Positions 1 through 3,577 of a DNA stretch of 8,219 nucleotides are shown here, one piece after another; within the stretch, counting starts at the first letter, position 1; each line of letters begins with the position of its first letter. The position numbers were made by a program, and so were the translations under genes. Origin of the DNA: Lachnospiraceae bacterium (GTDB taxonomy: Bacteria; Bacillota; Clostridia; Lachnospirales; Lachnospiraceae). The notes under the pieces are model-generated. The model made no database searches and was not told where the DNA came from. It worked only from the letters and a program-made list of their open reading frames with translations. The stretch lies in the NCBI GenBank assembly GCA_024403585.1, contig JAKSRN010000077.1:1-8219 (forward strand), given 5' to 3'.

Positions 1-3
1 CCT

Positions 4-28
4 AAAAATGGGTATAAAAAATACACCC
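4..28 (-). terminator. Leftward intrinsic terminator, probably of the repressor transcript
   Basis: Read on the minus strand, GGGTGTA (plus 28-22) pairs with TATACCC (plus 16-10) around a 5-nt loop, with one G-U pair, and is followed by ATTTTTA (plus 9-3). This is a short intrinsic terminator of modest strength. It is the first leftward terminator signal beyond the repressor stop codon, so the repressor mRNA may carry a 3' UTR of about 150 nt crossing the candidate small RNA on the other strand. That link is inference. Confidence 0.5.
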
Positions 29-43
29 ACAAGAGTGCAAGTG

Positions 44-52
44 TGATATAAT
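44..52 (+). promoter_or_regulatory. Extended -10 promoter facing right
   Basis: TGATATAAT is a perfect extended -10 (TGn then TATAAT at 47-52). No good -35 lies 16-18 bp upstream, which extended -10 promoters can tolerate. Start of transcription would be near 58-60. No coding sequence follows; only two hairpins and a terminator do, which suggests a short RNA. The element could also be a chance match in AT-rich DNA. Confidence 0.45.
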
Positions 53-58
53 GAGTTT

Positions 59-127
59 GCGAGACACACATCACATTCACACTGATGTGGGATAGGCCGT
101 TCCTTACCAGGGAACGGTTTATTTTTT
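59..127 (+). ncRNA. Candidate ~70-nt small RNA, two hairpins
   Basis: Downstream of the extended -10, CACATCA (67-73) pairs perfectly with TGATGTG (83-89) across a 9-nt loop. A second stem, CCGTTCC (97-103) with GGAACGG (111-117), has a 7-nt loop and is followed by TTTATTTTTTT. A promoter, a folded body and a terminator within about 80 bp is the usual plan of a bacterial small RNA. It lies convergent to the repressor gene and would be complementary to the repressor 3' UTR if that transcript runs to the leftward terminator near position 4. I do not recognise it as a known RNA family. It could instead be only the terminator of a gene left of the window. Confidence 0.42.
97..127 (+). terminator. 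Rightward intrinsic terminator
   Basis: A perfect 7-bp stem (97-103 with 111-117, loop TTACCAG) is followed at once by TTTATTTTTTT. On the opposite strand no T-run follows, so it acts rightward. It ends either the candidate small RNA or a transcript entering from the left. Confidence 0.75.
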
Positions 128-154
128 TGTAAAATCTACAACTATAACATTTCC

Positions 155-182
155 GCGACGACTTAAACGGCGTCGCTTTTTT
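155..182 (+). terminator. Second rightward terminator, overlapping the repressor 3' end
   Basis: GCGACG (155-160) pairs with CGTCGC (171-176) over a 10-nt loop and is followed by six T residues (177-182). The stem includes the last codons and stop of the leftward repressor gene. In the rightward direction it would stop read-through antisense to the repressor. Read leftward it lacks a U-run. Confidence 0.55.
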
Positions 183-525
183 CAATTACCTCCTCAATTC
201 CAAGAGAACGGAGCACCATAGCTCTACCAATCTCGTCAGCCTGTCTATAGGCAAGAATAATTTCCTTCTCAATACTTGAAACTGAAAAACTAGATAATCC
301 TGCGGAAGTGTCGGTTCCGTAGATCATAGCGAGAGATACACCGAGGACATCACAGATCTTGAACAGAGTCTCTGCGTCCGGAAGGCTTGCTCCACGCTCC
401 CAGGTAGAAACGGTAGTGCTCTTGATGTCTAGTGCCTGCGCAAGCTGGGCCTGTGTGATCTTTGCTCTCTTTCTGTAATATGCAATATTTGCTGAAATAT
501 TGTCTTTAATCCTTTCGTCGCTCAT
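163..525 (-). CDS. Xre-family HTH repressor (CI-like)
   Basis: A 120-aa protein with an N-terminal HTH_3/Xre DNA-binding domain: helices around residues 25-32 (QAQLAQAL) and 36-44 (STTVSTWER), then the typical LPDAETLFKICDVLGVS stretch. The C-terminal ~45 residues (SIEKEI..AYRQADEIGRAMVLRSLGI) resemble the short oligomerisation tail of many Clostridia prophage repressors. There is no S24/LexA-type peptidase domain, so self-cleavage under RecA is not expected. The start ATG (525-523) has a strong upstream site, GAGGAAGGTG, on the minus strand, and a good promoter at 559-587. It is divergent from the Cro-like gene, which with the operators between them is the classic lysogeny switch. Presumably it keeps the rightward early operon off; that role is inferred from position. 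Confidence 0.88.
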   Translation of the reverse strand: MSDERIKDNISANIAYYRKRAKITQAQLAQALDIKSTTVSTWERGASLPDAETLFKICDVLGVSLAMIYGTDTSAGLSSFSVSSIEKEIILAYRQADEIGRAMVLRSLGIEEVIEKSDAV

Positions 526-558
526 AAAGACACCTTCCTCTCTCTCGTTAGTAACACT

Positions 559-587
559 ATTATAGTATGCCGAAAATTGAAATTCAA
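559..587 (-). promoter_or_regulatory. Leftward promoter of the repressor
   Basis: On the minus strand, TTGAAT (plus 587-582) is followed after exactly 17 bp by a consensus TATAAT (plus 564-559). An 11-bp palindrome, ACTATTATAGT (556-566), covers the -10. Transcription would start near 552 and give a leader of about 27 nt. Confidence 0.75.
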
Positions 588-595
588 TAAAAAAA

Positions 596-669
596 TACGG
601 AAATTCAGTAGAAAATGATTGACACTACGGAAAACAAGTAGTATTTTAATGATGTACGGAGATTCCGTA
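596..669. promoter_or_regulatory. Three operator-like repeats of the lysogeny switch
   Basis: Three 15-bp sites share a left half TACGGA and a right end GTA: TACGGAAATTCAGTA (596-610), TACGGAAAACAAGTA (626-640) and TACGGAGATTCCGTA (655-669). The third is a perfect inverted repeat, the first has one mismatch, and the second is half-conserved. Their starts are 30 and 29 bp apart, about three helical turns, so bound dimers would face the same side. The middle site lies between the -35 and -10 of the rightward promoter and the third covers its start point. They are presumed binding sites for the repressor and/or the Cro-like protein. Confidence 0.7.
619..647 (+). promoter_or_regulatory. Rightward early promoter (cro side)
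   Basis: A consensus TTGACA (619-624) is followed after 17 bp by TATTTT (642-647). The predicted start is near 654, inside the third operator-like repeat, and the middle repeat fills the spacer. This fits a promoter shut by the repressor. Confidence 0.75.
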
Positions 670-691
670 GTTTCAGAAAGGAGAAAATAAG

Positions 692-901
692 ATGTTAGGA
701 AAAGCAATCAAAGAGTACATAGATAAAACTGGACTGAAACAGAAAAAGGTAGCAGAGGATGCAGGAATGAGACCGCAGACCTTTAATGACATTCTGAACG
801 GAAGAAGAAAGGTTGAGGCGGTCGAGTATTTCAACATCTGCAGAGCCTTGGGCGTTTCAGCTGATTACTTCATGGAAAACATGAAGAAGGCAGCAGTCTA
901 A
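692..901 (+). CDS. Cro-like HTH DNA-binding protein
   Basis: A 69-aa protein that is almost entirely one helix-turn-helix domain: first helix about residues 17-24 (QKKVAEDA), turn GM, recognition helix about 28-36 (PQTFNDILN), then GRRKVEAVEYFNICRALGVS, the usual end of Xre/HTH_3 domains. AAAGGAG at 677-683 sets the start. It is the first rightward gene after the switch promoter and is divergent from the longer repressor, so by analogy with phage switches it is probably the antirepressor-type Cro protein that turns off repressor synthesis, or a second repressor of the early operon. Function is inferred from domain and position only. Confidence 0.82.
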   Translation: MLGKAIKEYIDKTGLKQKKVAEDAGMRPQTFNDILNGRRKVEAVEYFNICRALGVSADYFMENMKKAAV

Positions 902-933
902 GATACGGACATTTATAGGAGGTGATGTGAGAC

Positions 934-1155
934 ATGATTGTGACATGTAAGACCTGCAGGAGCTGGTTTTATTGCATGGAGCGTTCAAGATTGATTCCTT
1001 GTACATCGTACAAGAGGAAGGAGGCAAGAAATGAGAATCAAAGTAGAAGTCAAAGCAGAGAACGGGAAAGAGGAAGCCATTATGGAAGAAGTCCGAAAGA
1101 TGGTGAGAAAAATCAACCATCTCCCGGGCATCAAGGGCTATCAGATCACGATTAA
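934..1155 (+). CDS. Small Cys-rich early protein with out-of-frame overlap
   Basis: The 73-aa reading frame starts after a near-perfect anti-16S match, AGGAGGTGAT (917-926). The first ~32 residues look like a real protein: CKTCRSWFYC is followed by a basic stretch and PCTSYKRKEA, giving C5, C8, C14 and C23, a possible small zinc-binding knot. I recall similar very short Cys-rich proteins in Clostridia prophages. The remaining ~40 residues are basic and low in hydrophobics (QSRSQSRERERG). They overlap the next gene for 125 nt in a different frame, so this tail may be an unselected extension after loss of an earlier stop. The N-terminal half is well supported by the ribosome binding site; the full length is uncertain. 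No function is assigned. Confidence 0.55.
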   Translation: MIVTCKTCRSWFYCMERSRLIPCTSYKRKEARNENQSRSQSRERERGSHYGRSPKDGEKNQPSPGHQGLSDHD

Positions 1156-1189
1156 GAGTTTGGAGAACGATAGCCAGAAGGAAGAGTAA
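1031..1189 (+). CDS. Small conserved-looking alpha/beta protein, 52 aa
   Basis: A 52-aa protein starting at ATG 1031, six bases after a strong AAGGAGG (1018-1024). It reads MRIKVEVKAENG, then an amphipathic helix (about residues 12-28), GIKGYQITIKSLE and a charged tail, i.e. a strand-helix-strand pattern typical of a small folded protein. It is shorter than many gene callers accept. It overlaps the preceding Cys-rich frame by 125 nt and its last 38 bases overlap the end of the leftward gene at 1152-1364 tail to tail. Codon choice (AGA, AAG, GAA, ATC) matches the rest of the region better than the competing frame. Function unknown. Confidence 0.65.
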   Translation: MRIKVEVKAENGKEEAIMEEVRKMVRKINHLPGIKGYQITIKSLENDSQKEE

Positions 1190-1364
1190 CGGCGTCAATC
1201 ATATCGCCTTCGGATGTGTTGCTGTCGATTATAGCTTCGATACAGAGGCAAGGCGGATCATTATCCTGATCATCGTCAACCTCGTCTATCTCGGCGTACT
1301 CGTAACCATCGTCGAGCATGGACTGAAGACAATCAATCACATCAGTCAATTTGTAAATAGCCAT
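1152..1364 (-). CDS. Leftward small acidic protein, 70 aa
   Basis: A 70-aa acidic protein on the minus strand, in a region otherwise transcribed rightward. It begins with MAIYKLTDVIDCLQSML and DDGYEYAEIDEVDDDQ, then PPCLCIEAIID, and resembles small hypothetical proteins I have seen in Clostridia prophages (pattern L.DVI..LQ...DDGYEYVE). Support for the strand is strong: an AAGGGAGGT ribosome binding site just upstream on the minus strand, and a 17-bp spaced promoter at 1416-1444. The opposite strand is open but has no start codon and reads as a hydrophobic mirror of the Asp-rich sequence. Its 3' end overlaps the rightward 1031-1189 gene by 38 nt. Function unknown; a regulator or a gene expressed in the lysogen is possible. 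Confidence 0.7.
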   Translation of the reverse strand: MAIYKLTDVIDCLQSMLDDGYEYAEIDEVDDDQDNDPPCLCIEAIIDSNTSEGDMIDAVTLPSGYRSPNS

Positions 1365-1388
1365 TGTGGAGACCTCCCTTATGTACTC

Positions 1389-1406
1389 GGCTCCGGCCAG
1401 GGAGCC
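1389..1406 (-). promoter_or_regulatory. Hairpin in the leader of the leftward gene
   Basis: GGCTCC (1389-1394) and GGAGCC (1401-1406) form a perfect 6-bp inverted repeat with a 6-nt loop. It lies between the leftward promoter and the ribosome binding site at about 1371-1381. In the leftward RNA the first arm plus one base reads GGCUCCC and could also pair with the GGGAG of the ribosome binding site, so two alternative folds are possible. As DNA it may instead be a protein-binding site between the leftward gene and the rightward HTH gene at 1464. Confidence 0.45.
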
Positions 1407-1415
1407 TGTATAGAA

Positions 1416-1444
1416 AGTATATGGTCTCAGAAGCGAAATGGCAA
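1416..1444 (-). promoter_or_regulatory. Leftward promoter of the acidic 70-aa gene
   Basis: On the minus strand TTGCCA (plus 1444-1439) is followed by a 17-bp spacer and TATACT (plus 1421-1416); each box has five of six consensus bases. The start would be near 1409, giving a leader of about 45 nt that contains the hairpin at 1389-1406. Confidence 0.65.
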
Positions 1445-1463
1445 CGGATACGGAGGAAATAGC

Positions 1464-1646
1464 ATGAAAGAAAACAGAATCTCAGTGCAGAAGGCAGCGG
1501 AGCTCATGGGAGTGAGTCCCCAGTTTGTCAGAGTGGGCCTGCAGAGGGGAAGGCTTCCATTCGGATATGCAGTGAAGAATAAAACAAAATGGTGGTATTT
1601 CATCTCAGCACAGAAATTCACTGAGGCCACCGGCATTCAAATCTAG
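1464..1646 (+). CDS. Excisionase/MerR-like HTH DNA-binding protein
   Basis: A 60-aa protein beginning ISVQKAAELMGVSPQFVRVGLQRGRLPFGYAV and ending WWYFISAQKFTEATGI. The pattern, a short winged-helix with an N-terminal A.LMGVS..FVR recognition segment, followed by a hydrophobic wing and an ISA.KF...TG end, is that of MerR/excisionase-like HTH proteins common in Clostridia phages. CGGAGGAAAT at 1451-1460 sets the start. It is head-to-head with the leftward gene at 1152-1364, so it may control that promoter; the intervening inverted repeat is a candidate site. Without an integrase in view, an actual excision role cannot be shown. I see no good rightward promoter directly upstream. Confidence 0.72.
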   Translation: MKENRISVQKAAELMGVSPQFVRVGLQRGRLPFGYAVKNKTKWWYFISAQKFTEATGIQI

Positions 1647-1659
1647 GAGGTAAATAATT

Positions 1660-1920
1660 ATGTGTAACAAGAAGGCAAGAAAAGCAATCAGAAGAGCATT
1701 GCTGATCGTGAGTGTAGTAATCGCCGTACTGGCAGCAGGAGCAGGCTTCATCGGAGCAACGAACTGTGTAGATCTGGACAAGTATTTCTGGATTGACGTC
1801 GTAGTGTTCATCCTTGCAACAGAGTATGTGTTCCTGTTTATGTATGCGAATGGCCAGTTCATCGATGAGCTGATGCTGGAAGTATATGAAGAGGTATTCG
1901 GACATGATTACGATGAATGA
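1660..1920 (+). CDS. Small two-TM membrane protein
   Basis: An 86-aa protein with a strongly basic N-terminus (KKARKAIRR), a first transmembrane segment around residues 14-33, a short external loop (TNCVDLDKYF), a second segment around 44-62, and an acidic cytoplasmic tail (ELMLEVYEEVFGHDYDE). The positive-inside rule predicts both ends in the cytoplasm. AGGAGGT at 1645-1651 overlaps the stop of the HTH gene and sets the start. It overlaps the following gene by 17 nt. I do not recognise the family. Small early membrane proteins of phages may act in superinfection exclusion or in host takeover, but nothing in the sequence decides this. Confidence 0.72.
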   Translation: MCNKKARKAIRRALLIVSVVIAVLAAGAGFIGATNCVDLDKYFWIDVVVFILATEYVFLFMYANGQFIDELMLEVYEEVFGHDYDE

Positions 1921-2206
1921 TTTGCTTGGATTACTGACTAATCCGGACAGGATAAGAATTTTCAGAGGAGATGAGGAAGTATTTACGGGATTTGTAGCAT
2001 ACGTGAATGGAACATTCCAGGGAGAGGATATGCAGAGCATTGGCCTGACAGGAGAGGAACCGGTCAAGAAATACAGAGCGGTGCCAGAGATCAGGCACAA
2101 AGAATGGAAGGAAAGAGGACTCATGGAGCCGATGATGCCGGCAGAGATGGAAGAGTACAGCTTCTCAGATTTGATGATGAGTCTCTATCATGTAATCACG
2201 ATTTAG
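1904..2206 (+). CDS. Conserved small early phage protein of unknown function
   Basis: A 100-aa protein starting MITMNDLLGLL, with RIRIFRGDEEVFTGFVAYV, a central EEPVKKYRAVPEIRHKEWKERGL segment and a C-terminal YSFSDLMMSLYHVITI. The middle motif is one I recall from many Lachnospiraceae prophage early regions, always unnamed. I chose ATG 1904 because GAGG (1891-1894) is nine bases upstream. ATG 1886 would add six residues but has only a weak site, and ATG 1913 is also possible. The beta-rich start resembles a small barrel. It overlaps the membrane protein gene by 17 nt, so translation is probably coupled. It is the last gene before the structured non-coding stretch. Confidence 0.7.
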   Translation: MITMNDLLGLLTNPDRIRIFRGDEEVFTGFVAYVNGTFQGEDMQSIGLTGEEPVKKYRAVPEIRHKEWKERGLMEPMMPAEMEEYSFSDLMMSLYHVITI

Positions 2207-2220
2207 GGCAGAAAAAAAGA

Positions 2221-2240
2221 CTGACGTTTGCCGACGCCAG
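2221..2240. repeat. Stem-loop 1 of the pre-Rep region
   Basis: CTGACGT (2221-2227) pairs with ACGCCAG (2234-2240) with one A/C mismatch over a 6-nt loop. It is the first of three inverted repeats in the 164-bp non-coding stretch 2207-2370. Confidence 0.4.
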
Positions 2241-2295
2241 CCCGATGAGTAGTTACAGTAAAAACCGATAATTTATTGTAACTCCAACAGCCCGA
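2238..2295. repeat. Direct repeat CAGCCCGA, two copies
   Basis: The octamer CAGCCCGA occurs at 2238-2245 and again at 2288-2295, 50 bp apart, bracketing the 2252-2282 inverted repeat. Paired direct repeats beside a replication gene can be initiator-binding sites, but two copies of 8 bp is weak evidence. Confidence 0.35.
2252..2282. repeat. Stem-loop 2, 11-bp inverted repeat
   Basis: GTTACAGTAAA (2252-2262) faces TTTATTGTAAC (2272-2282) across a 9-nt loop. The one mismatch becomes a G-U pair in RNA, so an RNA copy would form a full 11-bp stem. There is no T-run after it, so it is not an intrinsic terminator. It is the strongest inverted repeat in the stretch and a good candidate for an origin hairpin or a protein-binding site. 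Confidence 0.6.
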
Positions 2296-2296
2296 A

Positions 2297-2339
2297 AAGT
2301 CAAGAAAACAGGGGCTTTTACGGCTCCTGTATAGGACTT
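2297..2339. repeat. Stem-loop 3, compound hairpin before Rep
   Basis: An inner stem pairs ACAGGGGC (2308-2315) with GGCTCCTGT region bases 2323-2330 (eight pairs, one G-U) over the loop TTTTACG. An outer stem pairs AAGTC (2297-2301) with GACTT (2335-2339). No T-run follows. The structure ends about 35 bp before the Rep start codon. Confidence 0.5.
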
Positions 2340-2343
2340 GATT

Positions 2344-2356
2344 AAGTTATTAACTT
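2344..2356. promoter_or_regulatory. 13-bp palindrome before Rep
   Basis: AAGTTATTAACTT is a perfect palindrome with 6-bp arms and a single central base, seven bases upstream of the Rep ribosome binding site (AGGAG at 2363-2367). It could be an operator for Rep autoregulation or for another early HTH protein; the AT-rich context means chance is possible. Confidence 0.4.
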
Positions 2357-2373
2357 TAGGACAGGAGTGGAGT

Positions 2374-3171
2374 ATGGCAGTAAAAAGAAAGACATACCAT
2401 TTCCGAAAGAATGACATCATCGAGGTAGAGGAATTCCATGATGGAAATTATGGAGCACCGGGGAAGTCGAGGATAAAGAGACAGAAGCCTACGCAGGAAC
2501 AGATGCAGCGGGTCAATGCTCTGAACAAGGCAAGGAAATGCAGACATAAACTACTGGAGTATTTTACTGAGGGAGATGTATTTGCAACATGGACATACGA
2601 GGTGAAGAACAGACCACCAGATATGGCCAAGGCATTGAAGGATTTCCAGAAGGCGATGAGGTATGTCAGGAAGGAATACAAGAAGAGAGACAGAGAGCTG
2701 TTCTGGATAAAAAATATAGAAAGAGGCACAAAAGGAGCCTGGCACATCCATCTGGTCATCAATGAGATCGGAGACACGGCCAACATCATCAAAGAGGCAT
2801 GGGAGCATGGAGGCACATACATATGCCAGATAAAGCTGAATGATAAGCTCTACGACAAAGACTTCACGAAGCTGGCCGCATACATGACGAAGGATGAACA
2901 TTCTGCCGAGAAGAAGAAAAACGGGGAAAAAGGTAAGCCGAGACTCAGTGAGAGCAGTTATTCCACATCAAGGAATATGCCACTGAAAGAACCGAAGGTA
3001 GATAAGCTGGTCAGATGGAAAGAGAGACCGAAACCGAAAAAAGGATATTACATCGAGAAGATCTATGAGGGCGTCAATCCGGTAACTGGATACCTGTACC
3101 GTAGATACACGATGTACAGAGACAGGGGGGGAGGAGAAGATGAAACAGACACACATCTACATAGCGGTTGA
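2374..3171 (+). CDS. HUH endonuclease, rolling-circle replication initiator (Rep)
   Basis: A 265-aa protein counted from ATG 2374, which follows AGGAG (2363-2367); a TTG at 2338 in the same frame has no ribosome binding site. All three HUH Rep motifs are visible in order: a strand VFATWTYE at about 69-76 (motif I), HIHLVI at about 124-129 with the two metal-binding His flanking a hydrophobic residue, preceded by AW (motif II), and YMTK at about 170-173, the single catalytic Tyr plus Lys (motif III). HUH proteins nick one DNA strand, stay linked to the 5' end through Tyr, and start rolling-circle replication. The family resembles the replication-associated protein (G2P/ORF2-type) found in Clostridia phages. 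The C-terminal ~90 residues are basic (KPKKGYYIEKIYEG) and probably bind DNA. No helicase domain is fused. Its last 32 bases overlap the RNase H-like gene. Confidence 0.85.
   Translation: MAVKRKTYHFRKNDIIEVEEFHDGNYGAPGKSRIKRQKPTQEQMQRVNALNKARKCRHKLLEYFTEGDVFATWTYEVKNRPPDMAKALKDFQKAMRYVRKEYKKRDRELFWIKNIERGTKGAWHIHLVINEIGDTANIIKEAWEHGGTYICQIKLNDKLYDKDFTKLAAYMTKDEHSAEKKKNGEKGKPRLSESSYSTSRNMPLKEPKVDKLVRWKERPKPKKGYYIEKIYEGVNPVTGYLYRRYTMYRDRGGGEDETDTHLHSG
3125..3131 (+). other. Homopolymer run of seven G at the Rep/RNase H-like overlap
   Basis: GGGGGGG at 3125-3131 lies near the Rep 3' end and just upstream of the next ATG (3140), where it also contributes to that gene's ribosome binding site. The RNase H-like frame is open upstream across this run, so a +1 slip would fuse Rep to the next protein. 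Confidence 0.6.
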
Positions 3172-3577
3172 TAGCTGTTCTCCTCGTACTTCCAAGAAAA
3201 ACTATGGATATATCCTGGAATGCGAAGTATCGGGAGAGGCAGTGACCAGAGACGGATATGGACAATCCGAAGGAAGCTACCACAAAGCAGTGCTTGAAGC
3301 ATTGGCAGCGGCACTGGAGAGATTTACGCAGAGATGCGAAGTGACCATCCATTCAGAGAATGAATTTGTTCTCAACATGATGGAGCTCAATCTGGCCAAG
3401 TGGTCAGAAAATGGTTTTCTCACAGCAAAGGGAAAGCCGGTAGCAAATCAGGAGGAATGGATCCGCGTGTGGGAAGCCTCAAAAAATCAGATTATCCATG
3501 GAGCAATAGGGAGACATGCATATTCCGGATGGCTCAGTGGAGAAATAGAACGGAGAAAGGAACAGAACAATGTTTGA
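3140..3577 (+). CDS. Divergent RNase H-like fold protein
   Basis: A 145-aa protein that follows the RNase HI plan: first strand IYIAVDS with D11, helix YHKAVLEALAAAL with E53, strand VTIHSENEFV where E73 sits at the usual Asp, then LAKW..NGFL..KGKPVANQEEW, which closely matches the RNase HI segment W...GW...KPVKN..LW, and a C-terminal GRHAYSGWL with H126. The last part replaces the normal GH..N..AD segment, so the fourth acidic residue is not obvious. RNase HI cleaves RNA in RNA:DNA hybrids; here two of four acidic positions are altered, so activity may be changed or lost. A strong GGAGGAG precedes ATG 3140. It overlaps Rep by 32 nt and the PcfK-like gene by 8, implying coupled translation with the replication genes. 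Confidence 0.72.
   Translation: MKQTHIYIAVDSCSPRTSKKNYGYILECEVSGEAVTRDGYGQSEGSYHKAVLEALAAALERFTQRCEVTIHSENEFVLNMMELNLAKWSENGFLTAKGKPVANQEEWIRVWEASKNQIIHGAIGRHAYSGWLSGEIERRKEQNNV

Larger units (their letters stand above)
2207..2373 (+). other. Structured non-coding region; candidate origin or RNA leader
   Basis: This is the longest gene-free stretch inside the early operon. It holds three stem-loops (2221-2240, 2252-2282, 2297-2339), a direct repeat CAGCCCGA, and a 13-bp palindrome, and it ends at the Rep ribosome binding site. HUH Rep proteins commonly nick at a hairpin close to their own gene, so this is the natural place for a double-strand origin. The alternatives are a structured mRNA leader that controls Rep, or a host/phage regulator-binding array. 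I see no convincing sigma-A promoter in it. Confidence 0.45.

Noticed and set aside
1188..1463. Long open rightward frame in line with the HTH gene, reading as a hydrophobic membrane-like stretch (IIILIIVNLVYLGVLVTIV)
   Set aside because: It has no ATG, GTG or TTG start in frame, and its Ile/Val/Leu content is the mirror of Asp-rich codons of the leftward 70-aa gene, which has its own promoter and ribosome binding site.
1886..1903. Earlier ATG for the gene ending at 2206
   Set aside because: Only a weak GGAAG precedes it; GAGG at 1891-1894 fits ATG 1904, and the protein family as I recall it starts near MxxNDLL.
1618..2124. 168-aa leftward frame opposite the membrane protein and the next gene
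   Set aside because: Antisense shadow: no leftward promoter or ribosome binding site, and the rightward genes have proper starts and coupling.
2252..2282. Intrinsic terminator reading of the 11-bp stem-loop
   Set aside because: No T-run follows on either strand and the stem is AT-rich, so termination is unlikely.
2338..2373. TTG start adding 12 residues to Rep
   Set aside because: No ribosome binding site precedes it and it lies inside the outer stem of hairpin 3; ATG 2374 has AGGAG at the right distance.
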